A stretch of DNA of 64,000 bases from Gloeopeniophorella convolvens (taxonomy: Eukaryota; Basidiomycota; Agaricomycetes; Russulales), in contig WTXD01000035.1 of the NCBI GenBank assembly GCA_022496205.1, positions 1 through 64,000 of the forward strand, in the 5' to 3' direction. The notes beneath the pieces were generated by a model. The model was not told the origin of the DNA, did not search any database, and worked only from the letters and a program-made list of their open reading frames with translations. Position numbers and translations under genes: made by a program. Within the stretch, counting starts at the first letter, position 1. Every line of letters starts with the position of its first letter. Of this stretch, positions 45,431-56,443 are shown piece after piece.

Positions 45431-46241
45431 GTTGCGATGACAACAGAGGCGCTTGTAGACCAGTCTAAGCGCCAGATAAGGAAAGCAAGGTCGCAGACCC
45501 CGCGACTCGACCTGCAAATAACGAAGTGCGCACGACGACCACTCGCCAGCGAGTGACGCGAATATTTAAGAAATAGGAAGAGAGAAAAAAAGACACCGTG
45601 CGGGGAGCAGAGAGGCAGTGCGTCACATAGGCGGCCAATGAATTTTCTGAACCGGGTGGAGCCACTGATGGGCCCGCTGATGTGCACGTGCGCCCCCCGC
45701 TCCGGCATCGGCACACGTCAATTCCCGTTGCCATCCGGGTGCAGCCGCCGGCGTCGCAGCTTGAACTAACCATGCTAACAGTCTAGCTGCTTGCGCCAGT
45801 TGTCAGTATACAAGGTGGCACCCTTCGTGTGTGTTGCCAATCACCAGCACTTGTGCACAACGCACCGGCGCATCTGCGCGCGCTATCTGGTTCCGCTGGT
45901 GAAACCCGGTGCGTTAGCACCGCAAACCATCACTGAACATTCTTAAGTGCGATCGCATCCTTGCCTGTCGATCGAAGTCAATCGTCCAGAGCGGTCGGAC
46001 CTGAAGGCCCTGAATGTCTAACATATCTCCGAAATCACCTTCGGCGAGTTTCGTACTCTTTCGCTTCATTGGCATGTTGTGCCGTTGGCCAATATAATTT
46101 CACAGAGTAGACTCGGGCAGGGCGGGCCCAATCGGGCATGCAGACGTTGAGCCTTTCATTGAGAGTGAGGAGACAGTGAACGCTACTTGCTCCTTGCGGC
46201 GCCTGCGCCCGAGACAGCCTGCCGTACTGGCACGTAGCTGC
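45431..46241. other. Upstream region of 7TM-2
   Basis: No gene is seen. On the minus strand a TATA-like TTAAATATTC lies near 45568, about 130 bases before the 7TM-2 ATG. Confidence 0.5.
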
Positions 46242-47772
46242 TCACCATACCGTGTTCGCCAAAAGTGTGCCGACTTGTGTGCCGAAGATAACCTGTGCGG
46301 GGCTCGATGGGTGGAGGTTATTTCTAGGCACGCAAGCGCTCCAGTCAGTCCGAGGACTGGGGCCAGAGTCATTTAGAACACGCACCCCCAGAAGTCACCC
46401 GTGTTCCCGTAGGACGTCGCGTCGACGAAGCCGTAAGTGGTGGGGTCATTCAGAATCGTCGTGAATGCAGAATTTGAGTCAAACTGCCACGTCTTGACAC
46501 CGGTGTGCGTCGCGGTGAGGTTCGCGATCTTTGCGGTGAGCTGCTGGTTGAAGTCCAGGATAACGCTCTTCTCGAGCACCTGAGCTGATGTAGCCTGGCC
46601 CAGCATCTGCAGCGCCACCGCCGTGAGTTTTCGCGGGCGCAGAAATAGCTTACATTACGCACGAGAGGTGATCGATCAACGGGCGGCACATTGACAAAGA
46701 GAAAGTTGCGCGCGCCAGTGCCGTACTGCGAACGAATACAAATTAATAGGAGGCCTGCGCCCTGATCGTATGTGCTTACGAGTTTTTCGACAAGGTTGAA
46801 GTAAGCGTTGAGTAGAGTCGTAGAGAACCTGCCATTGAATATGTCAAAGGCTGTAAATGCTACGAATCCGGACGTTCGGTGATGAAACGTACTGCGTCCT
46901 GTTCCCGCTGTTGTAATAGCTGTTCCCGATGTCGTTGATCCCGATCCACACCGAGAAGAGCGAGTTGGAGCTTGTCCATATCTTTGTGCCTGTGCCGACA
47001 TTGGGCTGGGTCAGGAACTGGTTGACCTGGTCCGTGAGCGAAAGGACGGTCGGCTCGTAAGGCTGAACCAGGGTCGCGTCGATGGTTGCGCCGCCGTATG
47101 CGTAGTTGTAGGTGAGCACGAGCGAGTGGTTGGAGACAACCGTCGCTTGGTCGATCCAATTCACACCTCCAACAGCAGTATAGCCCTGATCGTTTGATTC
47201 AGTAGGAGCATACCCAAAGAGAACACACTGCATACGGGATAAGGTGGGTTCCCAAGGGGGTTGCCGACAGAAGGCAATGTCTCGTTGTTCAGAAACCCAG
47301 TTTGGGTATACGAATCGCCGCTGGTGAATGTCAGTGATCAACTGATAGCGCAGAACATAAGTGGGGCACGTACAAGCTGAACCAGTAGTTGACGGCGCCG
47401 GGCGTTGGTACAGAACTCACGGATGTCGTCGAGGAAGACTTGGTCGTCGAGTGACTGGATGAAGAAGTGCTAGTGCTTGTAGAGGTTGTGGACCCAGCAA
47501 GACATTGACTGAAGTCTGATCAACGTATAAGTACCGACATACCAGTTGAGCAATGAAGATGCCGCCTACAAGGATTAAGGACGGTACAGGCCCACCTTCG
47601 GAAGGAGATGGTAGAGTCAGCGAGGAATGCACTCTCGACGTAATGGCACTCACCCAGAGGTGCACGCCGTCGATCCACTCCACCCTATCCCTCCGCATTG
47701 GCCATATGGCTGGCTTTGTGCCAAAGCAAGAGGAACGAATGTACCAAGTGCAAGAACGAGTTTGAGAGCCAT
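46242..47772 (-). CDS. Secreted CBM1-SGNH esterase (CE16-type acetylesterase)
   Basis: Nine exons (47772-47654, 47595-47570, 47515-47374, 47320-47236, 47185-46893, 46828-46780, 46725-46654, 46606-46386, 46323-46242) give 362 residues. A signal peptide (MALKLVLALGTFVPLALAQ) leads into a CBM1 cellulose-binding module (QPYGQCGGIGWSGSTAC, then WACTVLNPYFSQCL) and a Ser/Thr linker. The SGNH hydrolase domain has the nucleophile in FGDSYTQTG (Ser99), the block III GIND near 206-209, and the catalytic His in GNNLHPSS near the end. The residue three before His is Asn rather than Asp. Such enzymes remove acetyl groups from hemicellulose oligomers outside the cell. The module combination points to a plant cell wall decayer. 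The acceptor of the eighth exon is the least certain. Confidence 0.88.
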
Positions 47773-49482
47773 CGCGTGGATCCTTCATGTCGCACAGAAC
47801 AGAGCAGCTATATATCGCCACAACAGCTGTGACGTGGTGCGAGATCCGCGCAGCCCACGAGAACTCCTACCCACATAAACACGGTCAATGCTCGGAAAGC
47901 TGGTCATGACGACTCTGCGTTCGGATGTGATATGCGCCTTAGCATTGCACGAGACGCAAATGTAGCCGGAGATTCACCGTGCTAGTCCTGGTACTGAAGT
48001 ACAGCTCGTGGCGCCAGGAAGTTCCCTCTTCTTGCTCCAAACACCACTCATGGGCGACCGCCGCGGGCTCTAAAAGGCCAAGTGCCGTGTGAGCAGAAGA
48101 GTATGAATGACCAATAATCGATGGAGGTCGCCGCCCCGGGTGCGGCCATCGGTGCATCCAGTTACTTACCCCAGCGAGGACTCCGTCCTCAGTTACGTTG
48201 ATTATAAAGGGCCAAGCTGTGTCACGCTGCTGAAGAAGGGCGGAGAAGAAACAGGGTCGTAATTTTGGTGTGCTTCCTGCGAGTTACTTCAGCAGGAACC
48301 ATTCCATTAAAGATCATCTTCGATCTTCTGGTTCGTCAGAGCGCTGAGCCGCAATTCGGAGGGGTGTCGGACGTGCAAAGCGGATAAACCACCACCTGCT
48401 GCAGGCCACACCTGCTACTTCCTGCACCTCAATCAGTGCGAGAACCGGAGTGTCAATATAAAGGGGCACCGGGCAAGCCTTGCTGCCGCATTTGGTCCGA
48501 GGCGGAACCGATACACTACGTCAACGTGACCTCTGAACCCTGTGTTCTCGGGGACGGCGGGCCATAGGAGCAGACGATTGACGGGCTTAGGAACCCGATG
48601 TTCCCAATACCACAGGCCTCACAGGTCAGGTTGCATAAATGTATATGAGGGCCCGCGAAGGCGATATCGCAAGGATCCTGGGACATTGTCTGGGACGCCA
48701 CATCCCAGGCAGGTGTTCTAGCGCATTCACGTACGTGGAAATAGAAAGCCTTCGTCTCGCGCGCGTGGGAGCGCATGTCACGATTATCACCCGGACGGAA
48801 GCGCTGTCTTGTGTTGGTTGGGCGGGTGCCACCGCGAGGAAGACGGACAGGGATGGGAGTCGCGGTATGAAATCATAGTCCACGATCAAGCCGCGAGTGT
48901 CTGAAAAGTAGCGAGGAGAGGAAGCTTAAATAAGGTTAAAGGTTGATATAGCGGAGCAGTAGCGGAGAGGCAAAGGCATGTCGGTGGGGCTGCGGGAGGA
49001 AGTGAGAAGCTCTGAGAACGGGGGACCACGGATTTGACGTCAAGCGGCGCGCTGGGAGCTGCTGGGAGACGCTGGAATACAGCCGGGTACGCATGTGATG
49101 CTTATCGCGGGTGGTGGTTGATTTGTGTTTGCGGACGCGCTCATAGAACAACACTGGCGAAAAGGGTTCGGTGACCGGCAAGCCATACCTCGTGCCCGGC
49201 TGGCGCGAAATGGTGTCAGGAGAGATCACACTTATCAAACTCTGCTCCGCCGTCCCGCCTGCAGGCATGTTCGTTGGAGTACGTGTGTGACTCCGAAGGA
49301 CGAATTAACGGGTCTAGTTCCACCATCGCCCATCATCACCTGCTCGAACGGCCGCCAGGCGGCTTTTGCCCTTACTCTCTCCTTCCCTCAACTTGACTGC
49401 CCTGCGGCTCAAAGCGTAGCCCTTGGCCGGCTTCGTTTCCCTTTCCCCTTCCTTCCCTCCTGTTTATGACCATCCTCGTATC
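47773..49482. other. Divergent intergenic region, 1.7 kb
   Basis: No gene is supported. A minus-strand TATA-like GATATATAG at about 47808-47816 lies roughly 40 bases before the esterase ATG. Further TATA-like words on the plus strand (AATATAAAGGGG near 48455) are not followed by a convincing coding frame. Short open frames near 48520-48890 on both strands lack motifs. Confidence 0.5.
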
Positions 49483-50088
49483 ATGGTGAGTCCCATGGCC
49501 CATCCTCCCTCTGCGTGCGCAGCGATCGGCTGACCTGTGAGGCCGACATAATCGTGGCACCTCTGTTGACAGTCCTTCACGTTTGACTGTGACGCTCTGT
49601 ACATCGAAACCCACTCTCTGCATCAGGAAGGGAAATACCAGTGGGCACTGGTGTTCATCGACTCGGCCGGCGTTGTGACTCGGCTACCAACCCCAAAAGT
49701 GGCGTCGCGGCCCACCTCCCGCCATGGGGGCAGCCTTTCGCAGCGAGAGGCGCCAGCGCAGCCCGCGCAGACGCAGCCAGGCAGCCCGCGCTCGGGGCCC
49801 TCGCAATTGCTAGGGTACTGCAAGATTGGGTCGTATGTGGGCGGCATGATGCGGAACGAGTTCGAGGAAGTCGGGAGCGCGGCCCTGATCGGCAAAAAAG
49901 ACAACGTGCGGCCAGTGTGGCTGCTGCAAGTGCTCGGGACGCTGCAAGAGCGGGGTCACATCCTCTGGGACGGTCCTGTTGCGTCTGTGGAGGGGCGGGT
50001 GCTGGAGATCAACCGGGAGGCCGACATCAGGTGGCTTCAGGCTTTCCTGCGCAGTGCGCCATACAGGCTTTATGTGACGACGGTCTAG
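49483..50088 (+). CDS. Small protein of unknown function, 172 residues
   Basis: The model has a minimal first exon consisting of the ATG alone (49483-49485), an intron with GTGAGT donor, and exon 2 at 49573-50088. The frame of exon 2 is open from its acceptor. The protein starts SFTFDCDALYIETHSL, continues KYQWALVFIDSAGVVTR, has a Pro/Gln-rich insert, and ends with a helical part including PVWLLQVLGTLQERG. The KYQWAL-type strand followed by a late helical part resembles short agaricomycete proteins of unknown role. I cannot assign a function. A longer first exon in another frame (ATGACCATCCTCG) would not match the phase. Confidence 0.6.
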
Positions 50089-50506
50089 TATGTTACGTTG
50101 GATGGATGGAATCGTGATACCATGTTTATAGGTGAGTGGCACCGCCGGAGAGCTGGGTTGGGCTAACGCTGACGTGCTCGGGTAAGACAACAGAAAGCGT
50201 TGCGTCTCTGCGACGGAATGGCTGTTGGTGATGTGGAGCGGACCAAGTTGCGAGAGTTGGGCACGAATGTGTACATAAGTATATTGGCTCGGTGCTTCCG
50301 TACGGTGACGAGACAGAGTGTCCAAATCCGAGACGACGCTTGTCCAATGCGCGTGCGCGGGGGCCCGGAAGCCCGGTCCGATGTGGCTGCAGTGGCTGAA
50401 ATTGAAGCGGAGCTTGGAGCGGAGAAAGGAGTGGCGCGGGCTGGGAGCGGCGGGCGTCATGCTTAACCGAGGTCGTGACCAACGTCGCGCTCGTCCGTGA
50501 CAATCA
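50089..50506. other. Spacer before the Cys-rich protein gene
   Basis: No gene is recognised. It contains the 3' end of the preceding gene and the promoter of the next. No clear TATA box was seen. Confidence 0.5.
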
Positions 50507-52969
50507 ATGCTCCATTCAACAAACGAGCCCGTTTCCTCTCTCAAGGGCAAACACTCTTCTGGCACAAAACCTTGGGCACAGTTGCCCCCAGAGATAATCA
50601 GGTTCGTTTCCCTCATCGCTCGCCACACTCCGCTGTCAAGATGTCAACATACTCTTTCCAGGCTCATTGCCACACACCACATCCTAGACGTGTCCCATTC
50701 CCACTTCTACCCTGCAACATGGGATCTACTCGAATATTGGCCGCAGCGCATGGTCTATGAGGCTTTTCGCGACGCGTTTGCTCTCGAAAAGTTGATGGGT
50801 CTTTGTCCTTCATGGGGGTCTGCGCGTGAGCCACAATCGCGTCCTAGCACGCGCCCGCACCCTGATCTTCGTCTCCAGTCGAATGGCACCGCTTCTGGAA
50901 CCATGCCTGCTGCACGATCGATCCCTATGACACGCTCGCACCGCACGCCGTGGCTCATCGTAACGACAATGTGTCCACGCCCCAGCGCCTCTCGCCATAT
51001 CGCCACTTTCGCATGATCGCCCAATGTTCATGTTATGTGTGTAGGATCAACAACCCTGCCACAAACGTCGGCCTTGCCACCGCAAAACGTGTAGTCTCTG
51101 TCCCCTTTCTTGGCACCATCCTCACCTGCAAGGCGCACAAGAAGAGCTCATACTGCGGCTTGTGCTTGCATGACGCTTCGCGTCGTGACGCGTATGCGGC
51201 CGATGTAGCTGCGATAGGCTGTGTCGAAAACGAAGACCTCGAGACGTGGCCTACCGTCGGGTCGACCTGCCGCAGCTGTCGCAGTGAATGGATCTGGCGA
51301 CGCATTGGTGTCTCCCCAGCTGACCGCGAGGCCGCCAATGGCGACTCCTCATACTGGTCATCACTAGACTGGGAGGTTCGCCAAGGCATTGACGTTTTCG
51401 TCGAAGCAGGCGAGGGCTCTCTCGGCAACATCATCGCGACGATGCGGGAAAAGTACTGGTTAAGCCGCTACACCCGCATCGCCAAGCACATGGAGCATGC
51501 TCTCGCCCAGCAACGGTTAGATATGCGCACAAGTGTATACGGCTACGAGGGCGATGAGGATGCCATGAACGGCGACTTCGACTCGGACGACTACGAAACA
51601 CTGGCAATGGCCGAGGAGATGCACAGTGTTCGTGATATGGCGGAGGCGGATTGGGCCCGCACGCGGATCCTGGACGGACTTTGGTTATCCCCTGCCGACG
51701 AGTGGCACGGCTATCGCCCTCGAATACCTCCCGCCGAACACCCAGCACCTTGGGCGCTTTCATCGATTGACGGCCAAGCTCACCCGTGCTTAGCGAACGT
51801 GCGCGTGCCCCCTGCGCCTACCTTCAAGCTCGCGCAGGAGCTCTATCGGACGTACGACCACCAGCTGCGGAAGATACTTTTGCCCGCGATGCAGAATATC
51901 ATCAAGCGCATTATGTTCCAAGGCCGTGCCGAGGCGATGAGGACTGTCGCTACTATGGACATCGAGGACATTCTGCGCGCGCTTCAGCAAGCGTGGGCGT
52001 GGAGCAAAGACTTGCGCCGGCCCATGGGCCACGAAAACGAGCCGGATCCCGGCACGCCAACAGACGACGCGAGTTCAAGCTCCAAGTCGGATGCCTCGCA
52101 TACAACCAGCCCAGTGCTGAGCACCGCCACACTCCAGACGACGCCTTCGCCTCCACCGAGCGACGACAAAAGGGAGAAGGAGGGGGATGTCGATTCACCC
52201 CGCGAAGAAGTTCCACGGATGAATATCTTCACAGAGTTGGGCCCTCCCGAGCCATCAAACCTACTCCATGATATCCCATACATCCCTGCGACTATGGGAG
52301 GTATGCCATCGTGTTCAATTGATGCGTTCATTGGGGTATGTATCGCTTCTGCGGCCCACCGTGCCTACTGTCCTGACATTGCCCCAACAGGTTTGGCGTG
52401 AGTCTTACGCTCCTTTATTCGCATGCAGTTGCAAGATATGTGAGCGAGCAATGTTGCACCGCAACGTTGCCGATGCCGCACGCTGTGCAAATCCGAATGC
52501 GGAACAGACTGCACCCACGTATCAGCAGGCATATCCCCAGCGCGAGCAGCAACACGTACCCCCGGGGAACACCATCCGGCTTGAAGAAGCCGTGTACGAG
52601 GAAGAAGAGGAAGAGGACGACGAAGAGGACGAGGAGTTGACCTACTCGGAGATGTCCGACACCGACCTTGGGGTGCTCGCGAGCCTGACGGACGAGGACA
52701 TCGCTGCAATCGTGTCGCGCAAGCGCGACGAACCTACCGAGCCGGAGCCGGGAACGCCGCCGAAACGCTCCCGCATTGAGGGCGCGTATTCGCCGCTCAC
52801 CGCCGCCGAGGTCGCCGCCGCGCGCGTCGCCAAGCGCGGACCGGACGGCGTCGTGCTGTCAAGCATCGCTGCGGGAAAGCGGCCGCGTGTCGCGGACGAC
52901 GAGCCCGCAGTGGGCGTGCGGACGCACCTACAGTCGCCTGGACGCGTTGGGGTTGGCGGGGAGACGTGA
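50507..52969 (+). CDS. F-box-like N-terminus, Cys-pair protein of unknown function, 764 residues
   Basis: Exons are 50507-50601, 50662-50825, 50879-52335 and 52391-52969, with all phases closed. The N-terminus KPWAQLPPEIIRLIATHH resembles the first helices of an F-box, which would link substrates to an SCF ubiquitin ligase. Paired cysteines recur: CSCYVC, TCKAHKKSSYCGLC, STCRSCRSEW and, much later, ACSCKICERAM, so metal binding is possible. A middle region is acidic (GDEDAMNGDFDSDDYE). The C-terminal part has a run of Glu/Asp (EEEEEEDDEEDEE) followed by KRDEPTEPEPGTPPKRSR, a likely nuclear signal. I recognise no enzyme motif. Confidence 0.8.
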
Positions 52970-53613
52970 GCACTCGCTGCTGCTTTCTTTGTAAAATATG
53001 TGCGTCCCGCCGAAACTTTCTCGTGTCTGCTCTGTGTGCTGAGCTAGCCGCTGCAGTAGCCCACTTTAGGATCGCCTGTCAGTGTATCAATCCAAGCGCA
53101 AGCGCGCACTGAGTCTCCTTCTGCCCTTCAATGTAGATAGTAGGATCGCCCCCGTGTATCGTACGTATATATACCGCATGCACCCCCCTCCAACTCCCCA
53201 AACCAGTCCCTGTCCTCGTACCTCATTCCCCCCTCTTGTTCCCGTGTATCCGTGTCTGTGGAGACTATCTGTGTGGTATAGCGAGCGGAATCGAGTTTTG
53301 TTTCACCTTCCTCGTTGGTTTCCCGTATGTTTCGCTCGAAGTTTGCGGTGCGCGTCGACTAGGGTATATATTTGGCGTCGCTCGTACTGCAATACAAGGG
53401 CAAAAGAACGATACAATGCGGAAGCAGGATATGTATAGAACGCGGTGGGCATATCGCGACGCCAGGACTCGCGGCAGCGCGGCCCGCCCCGCCTGCCAAT
53501 GTTCAAATGTCCAGCAGTCCGTGCTGCCCGAGAATAACTTCGGAAAGCCTGCCCCGTCAAGATATACATAGATAGATGGAATCCTAGGAGGATCGTCACC
53601 AAGAATAACCGAG
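52970..53613. other. Convergent 3' flanks, no gene
   Basis: Open frames here are short and lack motifs. The long minus-strand frame at 53265-54116 is a shadow crossing the CFEM gene. Confidence 0.5.
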
Positions 53614-54466
53614 CTAGAGTAGTGCAGCGCCGAACACCGCGGCAGCGGCAGCGGCGGCGGCGGCGCCCCATGCACGCACGTCCAAGGATGGGACGGCGCC
53701 ATTCGCAGGCCGAGAGCTGCTCGACGTCGCTGGCGACGTGGGGGACGAAGACGAAGACGAAGACGAGGAGGCGCGCGGGGAGGTTGCGGAGGGCGCGGCA
53801 GTCGACGGAAAGGAGAGCGTCGTATTGTCCAGCGTGCAGAACTGCTGTGCGAGGGTCTCAGCGGCGGGCACCGAGGCGCTGCAGTTCGCGGCCGTGCAGG
53901 CGTAAAGCGCGCCCGGGAATGCACTGGTAGGGGGATGAGCATGAGTGTATCAGCCGGTTGGGAAGGAGGGTGCGTGGGACGCACGGTTTTGGGCAGTAGC
54001 ACGTTACGGCGGTGATACTCGTGCAATTGACCTGCGCAACGGCATGATTGAAGCAATCGGTCACTGTGCACGAGATGGAGGGTCAGCTTGCTCCGGGAAG
54101 GGTGGGGAGAGTACACTCACCACACTGTGGAACGCCCGTGAGGCTCGGGAAGGGCGCGGACGAGGTGGTGGTGGGGGTAGAGGTGGGCAGCACGGTGATG
54201 GGCACGGAAGTGATAATGGTCGAGCCTTGCGCGTTGGTCGTGGTAATGCCCGCAAAGGAGGTGGTGGACAAGGAGGTGGTGGACACGGAGCTGCTGGACA
54301 CAGCACCGCTGCTACTTATACCACTATTGCTCCTGCTGCTGGAAGGCGCACCGCTCGCGCTCGTGCGCCGGCTGCTGGTATGCGTGCTATGCGAGGATGA
54401 TTGTGCCGCTGCGAGGGTGGCGGCGAGAAGAACCACCAACGTGTAGGGTAGGAAGAGTAGATTCAT
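53614..54466 (-). CDS. CFEM-domain GPI-anchored surface protein
   Basis: Exons are 54466-54121, 54063-53985 and 53923-53614, giving 244 residues. A signal peptide (LLFLPYTLVVLLAATLAAAQ) is followed by about 90 residues of Ser/Thr-rich stalk. The CFEM domain then has its eight cysteines in order: PQC, TDC, VNC, VTCYC, YAC, ANC and QFC. A second Ser-rich stretch precedes a hydrophobic C-terminus (RAWGAAAAAAAAAVFGAALL), the signal for a GPI anchor. CFEM proteins sit in the fungal wall or membrane; some bind heme iron or take part in surface sensing. The Ser/Thr stalk here lies before the CFEM domain, whereas many family members have it after. Confidence 0.9.
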
Positions 54467-55030
54467 GCTAGCGGCGGCGTCTGGATAAATAAAAAGAAGG
54501 GTTTTCGGTACGTGGGCCGGACGCGACAGCGAGCTCAGGTCCTGCCGCCGCAGAACGTTGAAGATGGGCCCAACCTAGCCTAACGGGGTTGGCGACAATG
54601 CGCCGTGGGAAAAGCGCGTTTAGTAGCATACCGGGCCATCGGCATCCGGCATTCGGCACCGGGCCGCTTCCCAAAGCCTGGCCGCGCTCTTTCTCCTTGC
54701 TTTCTCTCTTTGTTTTGCCACACCATCATGAAAGGCTCACGACAATCTGTACAGTACCACTGTTTATTCGAAACCCCCAACATGACTCGCTGCTGTACTC
54801 TAGCCTCATATGGAACGTCTGATGTGGCCTCCAGAATGTCGGCAAACCCACCGTTCCATTGTTCGTTCTTTTGGGGATATTGGCGTCTGCGCTCTTTGCC
54901 ACCGTCCAGCAACTGCACAACGAGCGCTCCCATTTGTAGGTTGCTCCGAAATAATCGTCTTTTATCATTGCCTCCATCCCACAATCGGTCTGCAAAGTGT
55001 TGCGCTGCTATGCAATAGCTATTCTTTCCT
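54467..55030. other. Spacer before the dynamin cluster
   Basis: No gene is supported. A minus-strand open frame of 162 codons at 55068-54580 has no recognised motif and overlaps the start of the dynamin fragment on the other strand. Confidence 0.45.
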
Positions 55031-55476
55031 TTGAATTCACCGATCGACAAGGTGATCAAGGGGCTCAACGAACTTGGCTATCCCGCACAACCGGGCGACC
55101 TTGCGCGACTCGCGGAGCACGACGGGACGGAGAGTGCGCTTGAGACCATAGCGAGCGTCCGCGCGTACTTCCAAGGTGTGCCTCCCTCTCTTCCTCTATT
55201 CTGCCTACGCCTGCTCACATATACGCGCCAGTCGCATACAAGCGCTTTGTGGACAACGTGCCGATGGGTATCGACCGTACGCTGCTGCGCGGTGCGGTGA
55301 GGGAGCTTGAGAAGGTGCTCTACGACGGGCTGGAGATTGACGGGCCGGCTGCACACGAACGCTGCACCGAGTTGCTCGGTGAAGCGAGTGGCATCAGGGA
55401 GCAGAGGGCTGTGCTGAGCCATCGCCGCGAGCGCCTGGAGAAGGCCAAGGGCGAGCTTGTGGAAGCGTTCACTTGA
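55031..55476 (+). pseudogene. Dynamin C-terminal (GED) fragment
   Basis: Two exons (55031-55175 and 55232-55476) encode about 129 residues matching the end of the neighbouring dynamins: ALETIASVRAYFQ, then after an intron at the same site and phase [20 protein letters not shown], and a charged helix to the stop. There is no in-frame ATG between the upstream stop at 55016 and the homology. The GTPase and middle domains are absent. The exon-intron junction is intact, so the loss of the 5' part is probably recent. A free GED could in principle act on assembly of its paralogues, but expression is doubtful. Confidence 0.8.
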
Positions 55477-56443
55477 GCACTGGGAGCTGGAGGCCGACTG
55501 GGCGGCGCTGCCTGCCTGCTAATATCCATGGGTAATTTGTACTCGAGTACACTACATGAGATGCATCATTCATTCCCTGGCCTGTGCCATAATACACTGT
55601 TTGTAGAATAGCTGTATATGCACTTATGCATGAGTGCCGTTTAGCATTTGTTGGCAAGGCGACGTTTCGTCCAGGTTTGCGCGAATCTGAGTTGAGGAGG
55701 TACCGGTGGGAACGAGCGGACTTTGAGCTGTTTCTGAGTCCGCGGCGGACGACGGTTTTCTTCCTCACCTCGATAGCAACTACCCACCGCTCCACATGTA
55801 AAGATTGGCACACAACTATCAGGCAGCTCGGGTAACGTCTCTCTAGCCAGTGTTGCTGTCACAATGGGACGTCGCTTTGTTCTTGTCTAGCATGAATCGC
55901 AGATGTCCGCCACCCCAGCGCTGTCAATGCCCTTTCATGAGAACATGCAGCATCGGGTACCTTGCAAGCGTCCTAGGGTTCAGACATCCCTTTATGCGGT
56001 TCTGCGTCCTCATCAGTCGTAATTTGCCAAATTAAGAACATGGCGTCGCGAGGAGATCACCGTGTGCACACTGCACGCCAGCGGCGATCAGAACACTGCT
56101 GGCCTGCCGTACTACCTAGCAGGCTGTGGCGGATCGAAGGTCGCACCCACGCACATTTTAGGACCAGATATTGGGGTCTGTGCATGATGCGCGGCGCAGG
56201 CGCTGTCCTAGGTTCGACGTCCCATTGACATTCGGACGTCTTCTCGATCGCAGGAGCCCCGCTGCGCCACCTAGAGGCGCCCAGAGATTCGCTGGATCAC
56301 CTAGGGGTGCTGACGGGTGCGTATCGCGCGCTGCGGATGGTCTCGTTTCTGTGGCGTATAAAAGGTCGCTCCCTATACGCCGATGTGCCCCAGTCTCCGC
56401 ACACCTACCAAACACCCAATCACCTGACCTTGCCCCTGCAAAT
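55477..56443. other. Promoter region of the first dynamin gene
   Basis: No gene is recognised. A consensus TATA box lies at 56357-56364. Confidence 0.55.
56357..56364 (+). promoter_or_regulatory. TATA box of the first dynamin gene
   Basis: TATAAAAG lies 80-87 bases upstream of the ATG at 56444, a plausible distance for a short 5' leader. Confidence 0.65.

Noticed and set aside
48626..49268. Short open frames in the 1.7-kb intergenic region
   Set aside because: They overlap in several frames on both strands without motifs, splice support or coding-like composition.
53265..54116. Minus-strand open frame of 283 codons overlapping the CFEM gene
   Set aside because: It crosses both CFEM introns in a different frame. 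The spliced CFEM model has a signal peptide, eight cysteines and a GPI signal, so this frame is a shadow.
54580..55068. Minus-strand open frame of 162 codons
   Set aside because: There is no recognisable motif, and it overlaps the dynamin GED fragment on the opposite strand. It was not promoted to a gene.
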